DNA of 64,000 nucleotides from Mesostigma viride (lineage: Eukaryota > Streptophyta > Mesostigmatophyceae > Mesostigmatales > Mesostigmataceae), in NCBI GenBank assembly GCA_009746045.1, contig RPFO01000253.1, forward strand, positions 4,027,832 through 4,091,831. Direction: 5' to 3'. Within the stretch, counting starts at the first letter, position 1; each line of letters begins with the position of its first letter. The notes beneath the pieces were generated by a model that had not been told where the DNA came from, searched no databases, and saw only the letters and a list, made by a program, of their open reading frames with translations. The position numbers and the translations under genes were made by a program. Positions 21,272 through 34,143 of this stretch are shown piece by piece.

Positions 21272-24200
21272 CTACGGGGTCAGACACAGTGACCTCAAAC
21301 TGAAGTAGTGTTCCATGCTACCAAGAGGATATGTCATCCACTCCCTACCCATCACCATGGTGTCTCTCGTCTGGTACGTGCCGGTCTCCACCTCCCCAGG
21401 GAACACGTGGCCACACCCTAGCACCGGCGCGCTCGTAGAAAACTCTGGTGAGCACAAGCATGCACCCATCTCAGGGCAACTGGACACACCCACCCCGCCG
21501 CCTGGAATCACCGAAGACTCGCAGCTTGACCGTGCCACAAAGGAGGAATGGATCCCGCCCGCCTCGCCTGCATGCATGTAGGCGACATATTCCTCATGCC
21601 TCTCTCGACCGCTCTCGGAAAACCCGTGGATACAAGCCATTGGCGCCCCCCTGTCGTCCATGGCCCTGGCCACGCTGGCATCGGCCGGCCCCCTGGGGAA
21701 GGGCCTGGGCTTGGCATCCCAGGGCGGCGACCTGCCCTTGGGTGTCCCCACCGCCTCGTTGCCTGCAATCCGCTCCTGCAGGGTCGCCTCCAGGTTTCCC
21801 TTTGGGGGAAGAGACTTGTCGTACTCCCCAGAACCCTCTCGCGGAGCCGCCTTCCCCAGCCCACTGACCCGAACAAAGCCGCCCTCCCGCTCCGCTGTCC
21901 ACGCCACATCATCATTCTCTGCCTCCACCCCTGGACCCTCTGCGCCGCACGGCCAACCCCCCTCCAGTCTGATGCACAGACCCACATCGGAACTTGCCCA
22001 CGGGAGCGAACAGCTTGTCTCGGAGCCCGCCCCATCCTCGCTCGCCCTCCACCCCGTGGCACGCTCATCGCCGCCCCCGCCACCGTGGCCGCGAGATGCC
22101 ACCTCATTAGCGCAAGGGTGCAGCGTGACGGACAAGTGGGCGGACGCCACGAGCCTCGTGAGCGCGCCACCGGGCATCCCGCTAGCTTGGCCCAGCCGAA
22201 AGCCCGTCGCGGTGGCTCTGGCGGCCTCGTGCTCCATGTGCGCGCCCTTCAGGTTGCTCACCGAGTGCCGTTGGGGGAGGGCAGCGTCCGCGTCCGCCAG
22301 AAGCAACCCCTCTGCGCCCGCGGCAGTGAAATCCGGATACGACTTGCTGTGCGTGATGCGGACGCCAGGAGCGGGAACGGCCCGTACCTGCTCATGGGCC
22401 GCCCTGTCGACTGGTTTGGCTGGGTCCAGAACGACCGGGGTCCCAGGCGACAACGGCATGGAGGTGAGCTCCATGCACGACCCTGACACGCGCCGGCTGG
22501 ACTTGGTGCGCGAGAGCAGGGGCTTGTGCGGCTGCGAGTCCACTTCCTTGGCCAGCTCCGGGCAGTACTTAATCACCCACGGGTGGCGCAGCATGTCGGC
22601 GGCCGAGGGGCGGGCGTCCGGGACCTTTCGCAGCGCCCAGGTGATGAATGAGATGGCCTCGGGGGACACGTGGGCGGGCCAGGCACCCTGGACGGGGATG
22701 TCTGCCCACAGGATGAGGGCCACGGTGTCGGTCTCGGAATTGGTGACCTCAAAGGGAGCGTGACCCATCAGCATCTCGTAGGCGAGAATGCCGACCGCCC
22801 AGGTGTCAACCTTGTGTGTATATGGCGCGGGCCCGGGGGCGGCGCTGTCAACCGAGCGGCGGAAAGTTGGGCCGATTAAGACCTCTGCAGGGGTGGGGGG
22901 AAAGGGGGGGGAGCAGTCACGGGGGGATAGCGACACGGTGGACAGTGGTATGCACACGGAAAAGGACGAAAATGCGTGTGATTGGATGCATGTTGGGGGC
23001 GATTCGTACAGAAGCCATGAAAAAAAAGTACAAAGACCTTTGCACGCCACCAGCCCACACAGGCCACCTTTGTACGTCACCGGCTCACATAGGCCAGCGT
23101 GCCTCCGGTCCTATCAGAGCTGCTATCAAGGTGAGGTAGAACTGACACTGCTACTAAACATCGGTTCTATCGATCGTATCCTCTATTTCCTAAACGCTAC
23201 ATACATACCAGGAGCCATGTAGTCCAGCGTGCCCACCCGCTGCATCCTTTCATGCTCCTCGGACGTAACACCGAGGCCGAAATCGCCCAGACGGGGGTGG
23301 CCTGCGCCATCGATGAAGATGTTCTCAGGTTTGACATCTGGCAGGTGGAGCCCAACAAGAGAAGAGGGTGGTAGGATGCACAGTGGCAAGCACGCAGCGT
23401 GCATGCCATGAGATGCAGAAAACGTTAGCGGCTTGCAACCCTCAGAACCACTACAGCGGGGCGAGACAGTAAAGGAAGCAGGGAGCAGGGGGGAATACAT
23501 GTACACACACGCACGCACGTCCACACGTCCACACGTCCACACGTCCACACGTCCACACGTCCACACGTCCACACGTCCACACGTCCACACGTCCACACGT
23601 CCACACGTCCACACGTCCACACGTCCACACGTCCACACGTCCACACGTCCACACGTCCACACGTCCCCACGTCCCCACGTCCCCACGTCCCCACGTCCCC
23701 ACGTCCCCACGTCCCCACGTCCCCACGTCCCCACGTCCCCACGTCCCCACGTCCCCACGTCCCCACGTCCCCCCGTCCCCCCGTCCACCCGTCCACACGT
23801 CCACACGTCCACACGTCCACCCGTCCACCCGTCCACCCGTCCACCCGTCCACCCGTCCACCCGTCCACCCGTCCACCCATCCACCCATCCACCCATCCAC
23901 CCATCCACCCATCCACCCATCCACCCATCCACCCATCCACCCATCCACCCATCCACCCATCCACCCATCCACCCATCCACCCATCCACCCATCCACCCAT
24001 CCACCCATCCACCCATCCACCCATCCACCCGTCCACCCGTCCACCCGTCCACCCATCCACCCATCCACCCATCCACCCATCCACCCATCCACCCATCCAC
24101 CCATCCACCCATCCACCCATCCACCCATCCACCCATCCACACAGACACCCATCCACACAGACACCCATCCACACAGACACACATCCACACAGACACACAT

Positions 24201-27200
24201 CCACACAGACAGACAGACACACAGACATACAGACACACAGACACACGGACACATGGACACAAGGACACACGTATACGTGTGCATAGTCAACTTGTATGCA
24301 TAGCACACATGTGAAGGCAGCATGAGTGTAGATTTAGAACACACATTTATATGTAGCGCACATTAGATATGGCACACATGTATCTATAGCACTGTCACGT
24401 GTGTTTAGTGCACACATATTTAAAGTGCTGTATATGTAGTGGGCTGTCTTTTCTGTAGTTGAGTCCTGTCGACTCTTGTAGAGTGTGTTGTTGCATGACT
24501 GGGCTTTACCTGCTTTTAAGGTCGTACTTTCTTTTTTCTTGCATTGCTCGCTTGCCTTGGGAAGTTGTTTAAGGTAACTTTCCTCATAAAAATATTTTTT
24601 AATAGTGCCATTGAGTGCGATGTACTCAATTTAGACAGGGGTATCATGAACGATAATTCTGGTGCCACAACCAGTCCGCACGGTCACTGGGGTACCGGGG
24701 CGAAAGTATGTACATGAGGGGACCTCCGTTCTGCTCTACCGGGGTCAACCCGGGTTGGCACCGGCCGGTCCAAAAACTATGGGATAGTGAAATGTAATTA
24801 CTTCGGCAATGCTGTCACGATGCGTGAAAAGTGCTCCATGGGGTGCAGGTATGGGTGGCATAGTGCCAAGGCTTGGGCATTGAGCGTGTTAATGCACCAT
24901 TTTGCATTGGATCAATTTGGCTTTAGTCTATCACATGTAAACGTTCAGGATATACCATGAAACAACGGGCAAGTGCGCTGCCCGTGAGCAAACAGTTTTC
25001 GACTTTTCGTGTCTAAAGTTCATCGTGCCACTGATGGCGGATTCAGAAGGCTTCGGACTAGCTATTTATACTGCGGGCGTACACGCTTCCATAGGAGCTG
25101 GAATTTAGCAGCGGTTATAACAACAGTTGTTTTAACAGGGGCATGTATAGCTTTTGGAAATCAATTTGTTTTTTATTTTAGAGCGTAAGCTAATGCGTGA
25201 TGAATGTCTAAGATACCTAAAGTTATAGCCGTTGCGGCTGGATTTTTCTAGATGAGTTTTCCATGTCGGATGTATAATGCTTTGGAAGAACTCTGTATTT
25301 GTGACAAAGGAAATAGTAAATCCAACCTATAAATCCAATAGAGCTTTAACTGACGAAGACATAGATACAGAATTAGAAAAAAGATAGCTACTTGTAATTT
25401 AACAGCATTATCAATTAGAACGAAGAAAATAAATAAACTTTATAAAAATATTTTTGAAACTTTTACTTTAAAGTAAAGATAAAATATTTCTATTAGAGCA
25501 AAAAATTGACTCTAATTTAGGCAAAAAATTAAAATAATAAACAAAAACCTATTGCGAAATAAACAGAAAGGAAATGCTAAAAATAATCAGATCGTGACGA
25601 TAAGATTAATAAGATAAAAAAGAGTAGCTACAAAACCTAATAAGATTTTATTTTTTTTTTCAGTTTCGAATTCCTCAAGGTAAAGGGCCTTGATGCAAAC
25701 ATGGTTAAAGAGGTCGGGTTCCAAGATGAGCTGTTAGTGACAAACTTCCATGCAAAAATAGGGCATTTTTTGCCTTGCCGCTTCGTTCCCTGCATCCGCA
25801 TACATACCTCACAGATGGATCACCTCGGCGAGCCATGCATTTCCCTTTCTCATTCACTAATAACATCCATATTAGCAGCATCGGGGTATTTGTATATATC
25901 AATTAGCACTTCAATGGCCATACCTTGGTGGATGATGCCCTTCTAATCCCCTCTTCATGACGGCATCAGGGCATGACTATATATAAAACAACTAGCACTT
26001 AAGGCCTCACCTCGGTGGATGATGCCCTTGTCGTGCACATGCTGGAGGCACTTCAGCAGCGGCGCCAGCACGTGCGGGACAAGTATCTGTTCGGGCATCT
26101 GGCCTTCAAACTCCTTGAGCACATCCAAAAGATCTCCCCAGGGACAGTACTCCTGCACCAGGTAGACGCCCTCTGCGTCTTCAAACGTGCCATATAAGTG
26201 GCAGACAGAGGGTATGCCGCTGCGGACAGCACACGGGCAGAGGGAGAAGTCATGCGATGACCCACAGAAAGCGACGCAGGTGAGTGACCATAAACCGCCT
26301 GCATGAACAAGTCTCCTTGCAAGGGTGGCTTCTGAATGCAGAGAGCAGAAATTGCCAGATTGAAGCACCGCAGTGGAAGAGAAACACAGCGGCAGAGATC
26401 CAGGCTAGTGCGTCTCCAAGGCAAAAGAAACTTGAATGAGGCACAAAACATGGGCCTTACAACATGTTCTCTATTATGTGTAGACCAAGACTACAGTTTC
26501 GCAAATTGAATGACGGTGGTACAGAATATAGGGCATCTGTTTGCCGGGAAAAAATTGAATCTCAAGGTGAGCTGGCAAATATATACAGCCCATGGCGTGC
26601 ACCAGGTGATTATGCACATATGTAGAACGTAGACGTACGTGATCCGCTTTTCCATCGCTGTCGACGTAACGTATGAACTCATTCGTGCACTCTTGGGTAT
26701 GTGTTGTACATACGGCAGTGCACATGCACTGCACAAAGGAAACGACGAAAAACATGGTGCGCCACATGCTGAAATGGTGATAATAAACGCACTTACCGCA
26801 GCGACTGCAACACCGCCACCTCACGATGGATGTTAACTTTGGCCGCCTCGGCCGCAGGGCTGCTCAGAACCGCGTGCTTCATGTACTTCTTGACTGCAAA
26901 GGTGAGCCCTGTCCGCCGACACTTGGCAGCCCACACGACCGACAGGCGGCCGTGGCCGATCTCCGTAAACCCGGTGAACTCGCTCAGGTTGCGCCAGGGT
27001 CCAAAGCCGGGAACGATATCCTGCACGTGAGCGAGGGATCGATGGGGAGGATCAAGAAGCACCGAGAGTTGACCAAGCGCGTCAGCTCAGCTGATCGAGA
27101 TTAACGAAGCATCGAGATATGAAAAAGCATCACGCACCCATGATGGACAAGTACTGCATGTCAAAAATAATACCGACATCTAGTTTGACTTGCATGACCA

Positions 27201-29179
27201 TGAACGTCAATTCCAAAACAGCTAGCATTTGCACTGAAAACTGGCATTCCAGTAGTATACTAATTATCTTTCATTGATTGTCCTGTCTGCTTCCAAACGT
27301 CACGCCAGTAGAAGGACATCATTCTTCACAGGTAAACCATGCATGCATATCCATTCGAAATCAGCAAACATGTTGCACGGTCGTAAGAGAGAGCTGCGCC
27401 CCTTATGAATATTAAAACTCTGGGTCCTTAATTAAACGTATGTACTGGAACCTCCCACCACAGAATCTCAGAAAACCCAGCACAATCAATGCCCAATCCA
27501 TTTTTTCGATTACTGCGAGCTGTTGCATGCATATTAGGTGCACCCAGCGCGCATGCATGGATGAAGCACTTACATACTATTACAGACAACAGAGTACGTA
27601 CATGGGTTACAGTAGGAGAGTATTTGCAAGTGGCTGCATGATAGCAAGGCAGTGGGCTTACGTTGTATGACTCTGGAGCGATGGCTGGGGTGGCCCAAGC
27701 CTCTGCAGTGGGCGCGGAGTGGATCGATCAAGGACATGCACGGACAAGCGGTGAAAACCACTTTTAACAAAACCTGAGGCACAAGCCACCACCTGATCAT
27801 GCATGGCACGTACGTTCGTTACACAGTGCCTCAATGGCCATTGTCGTAAATCAAGCATGCAACAATAAACGTCAAGAAAGAGCCTGGTAGCATGAGCCCT
27901 ATACAAGTCAGTCAAGCTGGGGTATATGCAGGGCAGGGTGCAAGGAACCAGTCCTGAGGGAGCTGGGGGGCGGGGGGGTGGGGGTGGGGGGCGGGTGGGG
28001 GGCGGGTGGGGGGCGGGGGGGGGGGGGGGGAGAGGAGAGGGAAGGAGAGGACAGCTGAAATGAATGACACAATGAGAAAGAAGAAGACATGGGAATTAAT
28101 CAAAAGATGACATGATAGCAGATACGCAGCAAAGTGAGGGGCATGATAGCGCAGATGCACAATACTGTACCGTGACTGCATGCCGCGATGGTAGTGAATT
28201 GTGACCAGCTAATGGCTGCATTCTGCGCTCCTAGCTCCCCAACCAATCACCTCAGACTGTGTCCATATAGTTGTTGAATATGTCTGGACTAGCTTAGGAC
28301 AACTAGCAGGCATGGGAAATAGTTGTTGAATATGTCTGGACTAGCTTAGGACAGCTAGCAGGCATGGGAAGTCAAGCGGAGGGGCTAATCAGGGAAACAA
28401 ATGCCAAGGCGGTCACACGGAGTATGCAATATGGGTTTTCGTTCATTGCATGCGTGTAGGTGGGATGGGGTGCCCAGGTGGGTTTGAGTTGGGTCGGGGT
28501 TGGGTTGGGTTGGGTCGGGTGAGGGCCATGCATAATTGGGGTGGAATGTGGATGCAGGGCTAGTAAGAAACAACATGCAGGGGCCAGAGGGAGAGGAAAG
28601 ACATGATTTTTTAAATATATGATTAGTCAAATTGCATCGTAGGGCCATGGTGTATCTCGGATTATGTACTCAGTACAACAAACTTGTGCTACGCATGCGT
28701 GGCAAAAGCAGACTGTGGCTGTCTTGCAACGCAAGAGGCTGTGCTGGCAGTGCCCCGGGTTATCGTGACCTTATTGTACGTGGTAGACCCGGCTGTACAC
28801 AATTAGGTTAAAACCCTAAATGTTGGCACCAAGTCCTAAGTAGCCTAGTAGCTCATTACACCGTGAATACATACTTGGCTGGTTCACGTGTGCCATGCTG
28901 GGTGTCGCAGCCGCAGGCCTCATCGGGGCAAAGGAGGACATGGACGCCGAGTGCATGATGCCGCGGGACAGCGCTGCTGCGGGGGCGGCCATGACCGTGG
29001 ATGCCATGGTTGCACTGCCGGCGCTGCTGCCAGGGACGTCCGCACTAGTAGTCGCGGCGGCCCTGCTGGCCGTTGAAGCCTCGGTGCCAGACCGCGCGCT
29101 CCATTGCTTGCCGACGATGGTGTCCACTCGCGAGGGGCCTTTGGCGGGCGTCTCAGCACTCGCCCGGATGCCGAACAAC
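21272..29179 (-). CDS. Aurora-like Ser/Thr protein kinase gene 2
   Basis: Paralog of the gene at 1-6032. Supported exons are 29179-28875 (Ser/Ala/Thr-rich), 27702-27662 (41-nt mini-exon), 27020-26797, 26219-26011, 23337-23209 and 22884-21272 (stop at 21274-21272). Phases are 2, 1, 0, 2, 1 and 1 at the exon entries, the same as in gene 1. Catalytic features are intact: [26 protein letters not shown] (across a junction), RLGDFGLG, and APE (across a junction). C-lobe text includes [20 protein letters not shown] and [20 protein letters not shown]. The C-terminal tail of about 400 residues is disordered-looking (Gly, Ser, Glu, Arg) and shares an RHS-I/V-S segment with gene 1. The first exon was not found. 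The 2.67 kb intron 26010-23338 contains the 8-bp minisatellite and the AT-rich island. Aurora/CALK affinity is an inference. Confidence 0.87.
23517..24262. repeat. 8-bp minisatellite with blockwise variant units
   Basis: This array in a kinase 2 intron changes unit in blocks: ACACGTCC (23517-23663), CCCACGTC-type (23664-23775), a short mixed zone, CCACCCGT (23818-23876), CCACCCAT (23877-24136, with a CCACCCGT island near 24028-24050), then ACAGACAC-type tetramers. Reading frames of about 290 residues across it on both strands are repeat artefacts. Confidence 0.97.
24263..24955. other. Intron sequence, no feature recognised
   Basis: Part of the long kinase 2 intron between the minisatellite and the AT-rich island. 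I see no reading frame or element end. Confidence 0.5.
24956..25680 (+). other. AT-rich island with decayed coding text
   Basis: Base composition falls sharply, especially at 25300-25670, compared with the GC-rich surroundings. The plus strand has short protein-like stretches broken by stops and shifts: [20 protein letters not shown] at 25032, [19 protein letters not shown] at about 25110, and [20 protein letters not shown] at about 25298. Composition and a membrane-like hydrophobic segment suggest an insertion from organelle or bacterial DNA. I could not identify the protein. Confidence 0.4.
27960..28034. repeat. G-run tract
   Basis: Nearly pure G with interspersed T and C (GGGGGGCGGGTGGGGGGCGG type) lies in the intron between the first two known exons of kinase 2. 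It could form G-quadruplexes. Confidence 0.85.
28268..28371. repeat. 52-bp tandem duplication
   Basis: Two head-to-tail copies of a 52-bp unit beginning TAGTTGTTGAATATGTCTGG, with two or three mismatches, inside a kinase 2 intron. Confidence 0.9.
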
Positions 29180-30370
29180 CTGCATGTTTTTCCGATCGCA
29201 GGTACACGTGCGAGAGGGACAATGTGCGAACGGGGATGTATATACAGACACATTGTCCCATTCATGATGGTATTATCAAGCACGCGGGGCAAACATTAGT
29301 ATAACCAGTGACGGTCAATAGATATGCACAAGCGCATACGTACATACGTACATACGATGGGCCATGAATGAGTCGCAGAGATAAATAATGAAAAGGGTTG
29401 CCAAAGCGAATAATATTGTCGCTAGCTCGAGCCTGCATGCCGAAGCGGCAGTAACGTGGATCTGACGTTGCGAACCCAGCCGACCATCATGATGAGAAGG
29501 GCGCGTGAACATGGCTTGAGGTTTAATCAAGAAGGTGCCCAGGCTTGAGTTATTGCTTAATTACTGTTCTCGCTGGTCATGTACTGTCCGTACTGCAGTC
29601 CTGCTGAGGCAGGTATATATTGCTATATATATACTTTACACCTGACCCGCATGCAGGGAAATATTAAAGGCGGGCAGCTGATATTTGCAACAATTACTAA
29701 GCAACGCAAATTAATCGTGGGCAGCCGCGTGCGGCCCCCTTCATTAGACAGTTATAGCTTAATATGTTAACTTTATCGACATGCATAATTCAATACATCG
29801 TCATTACCTGAATGAACTAGCCTTCCTCGTCATGGATCGATTCAAAACATGTGACCGCCGGCCGGTCAGCCGACTTAATTAACGGATCCCCGGCCCGGCC
29901 CCTCGGGCCGGAAATTAAAACTCAGCTGAACGTACGCCAGCCACGCGAGGACGCAGAAATGAAACGGGCTGCGACGAACGGGACCAGCTGGCCAGGCCGC
30001 GTCGCTAGCTGCAAGCTGGGCACCCCTGATCAAGATTGATGAACCGCGGTAAACCGGCGCCCGGTCAAATCCACTAGCCTTGAAACCGCGCGCGTCAGCT
30101 TTGATTCCTCAGCACTGACGCGCGCACGAAACAGGACTGCATGCAGAATTCGACGCCAAATAATGTCTGAAGACTTCAAATCGACCTGTGCTTACGACGT
30201 TCGTCTCCCTCTTTCCAGCCGAAAACCATGCCATTCGACGTGCGTGCGGTCGAAGCTGACCACTATGATTCCAAGAGTCCGCCATTCATGCAAGTGATAC
30301 GCAGGCGGTCCGGATCCGGCGGTGCAGCAGATCAGCTGACCACCCGCGTCAATGCAACAATATGAAGTAC
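29180..30370. other. Probable 5' region of kinase gene 2; no exon identified
   Basis: The exon at 29179 is entered in phase 2, so an upstream exon and a promoter should lie here. I found no start exon that I can defend. The sequence is mixed, with AT-rich stretches at 29540-29820. Confidence 0.4.
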
Positions 30371-30373
30371 AAA

Positions 30374-30680
30374 CACTAAACACGTCGACTGTTCCACAAA
30401 CATTTTCACGGCACTTAATGGACCGGTGGAGGGCTTCGTGCAAGCAAAACTAGGGGTCAGCACGTTCGCGACTTGGTTAGCAGAGCGGGCTCATCATGTG
30501 GTGTGTGTGGCCTGTTGACTTGCCATGACTAAACACGTCGACTGTTCCACAAACATTTTCGCGGCACTTAATGGACCGGTGGAGGGCTTCGTGCAAGCAA
30601 AACTAGGGGTCAGCACGTTCGCGACTTGGTTAGCAGAGCGGGCTCATCATGTGGTGTGTGTGGCCTGTTGACTTGCCATG
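30374..30680. repeat. 153-bp tandem duplication
   Basis: Two nearly identical head-to-tail copies: the segment starting CTAAACACGTCGACTGTTCC at 30376 recurs at 30529. Only about one mismatch is visible (TTCACGG versus TTCGCGG), so the duplication is recent. No gene lies across it. Confidence 0.95.
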
Positions 30681-33160
30681 ACGCACGTGACGAAATCATA
30701 TAATGCCGCGCTCGCGCTTTTCACACGTTGTAGCGCCACGGTTGCTTCTCAGATGCGCCAAATCATCCACACTTGGGTACAACCGCCATTAAAAGTTAAA
30801 ACCCGCTGGCGTGATCAAACTGACCGTAGCTGGACTGGCGCCAGGGCGGTCCTTCACTGGAACCACAGGCCGTTTCCGAATCTCTACTGCTCATGTGGGG
30901 CGTGGGAAATCAACAACAACAACAACAACACTGGTACCATGAGGTTCGAATGCCGATTCATTGATTATAAATGTTGTCAGAACCTGAATCCTATGCTGTT
31001 GCTAGCTGGCAACAGTCAGTCCCTCGCCTGACCGACTGAGTTTCAGGCTGGCAACAGGAGTCAGCAAGTCTGGCCTTTTGAGGTGAAAACATGTGCTTTT
31101 GCGTATCGAAACTGCCTTTCGGGAAATTTTGTAAAAAGGAGGTCTCTCTGCCAACGCTTCGTGGACCATGGTCAAAGCGCGCAATCTTTTTCTCAATTTT
31201 AAGTGGATCGGTAGCCATCAGTTTCCTCTCAGGGACGGGCGCGTGTGGCATGATCAGATCTCGATTCTCTCGCCCTTTGGACTTTGGTCCATCGCGCCTT
31301 CAGGAAAAAGGTCAGGAAAATCGGCGATGTCAGTGAGACGTTGTTGAGCTGGGCCGCAGACCGCAGTCGAGATAGGAGGGGTGACCGACATCATGAGGGG
31401 TGCCCCACTCAGTGTTGGGTACCCCGGGTCCTCCGGCACTTCCCGGGGACTGTCGACGACGGGAACTGAAAACATGTGTAGCTTGTTCTAGTGTCACTGG
31501 ACCCGAGTGGGACCAGCGCTCATGTGCGGTCATGAGGGCCGACTTGTACTGTAGCCGTCACGAGGGCCGCATAGTGGCCCGAGGAACTGAATCACAGTGA
31601 TCGCAGGGAATTTGGCTGTGCACTCAGGGGGCCGGGGGTGTCCGAAACAAAAATATCAGACACATACGCTGAAAATTTCCAAAAGTTGGCCCTACCTACC
31701 TAGCACGTAGGCGCTATACCTAGCAAAACCCTGAGGTCCCAAGGGTTATGGGGGTCGACCTAGGGAGCAAAATCATGATCAGCTCCGCGAGCTCTACCGT
31801 TTGAGCGTATTGGTGTATGGGAAAATTCCGGTTTTCTAAAATGGGTCGTTGGCCGGCGCGACGCGATACTGGCACGGCACGGCGCTGGATAGCTGAAGCC
31901 TTGTAGTGGTGGCAGTCTGACGGCAGCATACTTCCGTGCCGAGGGGCAGCACCATCTTGCGGGCAACCCCCCCCCCCCTCTATGGTACCTGCCAAAATTT
32001 TGACTGCAGATTTGGGTTCAGCTCGCCAAGTGCTATCAGTTTGTCCGTCAAACCGTTTCAAAATTCCGACCATACAGGGAGCTAGCAGAAATCCAAGTGT
32101 TTTGTTGTAAAAAACCCATATCGGCCCGGCTCCCTACCTACCTACCCTTTAAGTTAACGGTTTTTGAGGCTCTGTAACTGCTAACCTAGAGACCCCCTGG
32201 GGTTGTGACCAGTAGCAAACATGCTTGTTTTCGCGAGATCTACTCGAATCCAGCGTCGTGTAAATTTTCTTGTTTTTAGACACCCCCCCTGGTGCACTTC
32301 AGTTGTCCCACGCTGGGGACAAGCAGCGCGGCCAGCCAAATTGCGGAACTCCTTCCGCGCCATTTGGGGGACGACTGCAAATGATCAGGACTCGGAGCGC
32401 CACCGACAATACAACCGGCCAATATGGCTTGCGCTCGGCCCGCCGGCCCGGCGCGTAGGTTCAGCAGGCTCCATGCCAGCTCTTCATGCTGCAGTGGCTG
32501 GGATGGCAACTACATGACCGGACCCTGACCGGGCATTAGTTTTGCGAAGTGCACCAGCTACCACAAGAGCTACTGACCACAAGACTCAAGATCTGGTCGC
32601 TCCTCCCGTCCATCATATTCGACGACGACCGACATCTGTCTAGTAAAACTCGGAAGTCCTTCCGGCCAGCCACTTGGACGACGACTGTAACTCGGAACTC
32701 CTTCGTTTCCTCCAACTGGACGACGGAACCCATTTCGAGCGGACCAACAGGCACCTTCCCGTCCAAAAGCGGGACGATGGGGACGACACGGGAACGAAGG
32801 AGCAAAATGGTTGATGGGGCACCCCTCATCCTCCGACATCTCAGCAGGAGGAAGAACTGGTTTCGAGTTTCGACGCCTGTTCGCCTTTCGTTTTTTCTCA
32901 GACCAGGCAAAATTTCCTGTATACACCCCTAGTCCCGGCCCTCGTTTAAGATTTCCAGCATTAAGATCTTGAGACCCTGGTTTTGACCTCTACTAGTAGT
33001 AAAATAGTAGTAGAATAGTAGTAGAATAGTAGTAAAATAGTAGTAGAATAGTAGTAGAACTTAGTAGAATCGAATCATAGTAGTAAGATTCTATAAGATC
33101 GTGAGCCCTGGATTCATTGGCCGGACCCCATTCTTAAACGTGGAGCTAGGGGTGTACTAA
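30681..33160. other. No gene recognised; short degenerate repeats
   Basis: About 2.5 kb without family-matching frames. A degenerate motif (CGGAACTCCTTC ... TGGACGACGACTG) recurs near 32345, 32650 and 32695. A TAGTAGAA-type microsatellite lies at 32992-33085. This could be an old, unrecognised repeat. Confidence 0.4.
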
Positions 33161-33585
33161 GGGCCCGTGAGCCCGTCCGAGGGCTTGACGTCCTGGTCTG
33201 GCCCCAAGGACATTCCTAAAAGGGTAGGTAAACATGTCATGACCTACCCACAGCGGTTGCTGGCCGACCTAGACACTAGTGGCCCGGCCACCGGCCCCCG
33301 TTTGAACATCGCATTCACTTCGGCCTCTCACTCGCTTGGACTGCTATGCAGAACAAGAAGAGGTGGACGACGATTGTCCAGGCTCACACGCAAGCCCCTG
33401 TGGGCAAGCCCCCCACCCCAAGAGGAAGGGGTGCTTTGCTGAGTAGAATAGTTAGGGTTTTCTAGATTAGACTAGCCTAGACTTAGATTAGTTCGGTTTC
33501 GCGGCTTCGCCCACCTCCATCCATCCATGCAGCAAGGGAATATGTGCTACATGATCTCCCATCGGAGTCATGTTATAATTAATGG
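33161..33585 (+). mobile_element. LINE 3' end, second subfamily
   Basis: Homologous to the inverted copy at 47530-47920. The text covers GGTCATGACCTACCCACAGC-like sequence, then a coding tail around AGGTGGACGACGATTGTCCA and GCCCCTGTGGGCAAGCC, then the 3' end with CCATCCATCCATGCAGCAAG, CATGATCTCCC and TTATAATTAAT. It is an ORF2 C-terminal remnant plus 3' UTR. Confidence 0.65.
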
Positions 33586-33715
33586 CCCTGAGAAGGGGGG
33601 GCTATGGTTTTTAATATATGTACATCCTGGGCGACAACCGGCAGGTGGGGGGTGTAAACAGCCAGCTACTCTAGGTGCATGCACTATAGGCCTGCACCTG
33701 CACCTCCATGCATAA

Positions 33716-34124
33716 TATATATTAAAATGCCATGGTTCGGTCGGTCTTTCCCCACTCCACCATCAAGTGCGAGGACGCGGATGGGGCCGTCCTCTACTCA
33801 CCCAACCACCGCCCCGACATTACCGTGCTTGACTACGACGGGCAGGGTTGCCACCTGCTCATCGATGTCTCCGTACGTGGCTCGGCCGCTCTCCGGTCGC
33901 CACATCCTCCGGGCGGCTGTGGATGCCGGCGCTGCTGCCGCTGTGGCTGAGCGCGATAAGTTTGCCTCCTACGGAAATGTGGGGCCCCACCGGGTCATCC
34001 CCTTTGTCCTTCAATGAGGAGTTCGGGGCCATGGGCCCCACGACAGCGGAGTTTTTCCACGAGTGCTGCCAGCGCCGTGAAGACCGCCTCGACCTCGAGG
34101 CGCCCCGTGGTCGGCCCGCACGTG
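33716..34124 (+). pseudogene. REL-type LINE fragment, left half (split by a transposon)
   Basis: The copy starts after AATATATATTAAAATG and reads MVRSVFPHSTIKCEDADGA, then the RPDITVLDYDGQGCHLLIDV core near 33811. A small insertion in VSV...ARS and another before EEFGAMGP break the frame. At 34124 (GGCCCGCACGTG) it is interrupted, and the same LINE resumes at 39816 (GTCCTCGTATTGGCGGCAGC). The uninterrupted copy at 47041 reads GCACGTGGTCCTCG. Confidence 0.8.
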
Positions 34125-34143
34125 CATCACTAGGAACTCGCTA

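Noticed and set aside
21548-22763. Plus-strand frames of 312 and 367 codons
   Set aside because: They are antisense to the last exon of kinase gene 2, whose kinase motifs prove the minus-strand frame.
23425-24344. Open frames of about 290-300 residues on both strands
   Set aside because: They arise from 8-bp repeat translation (HTSTRPHV or DGWMGGWV type) and open in several frames at once.
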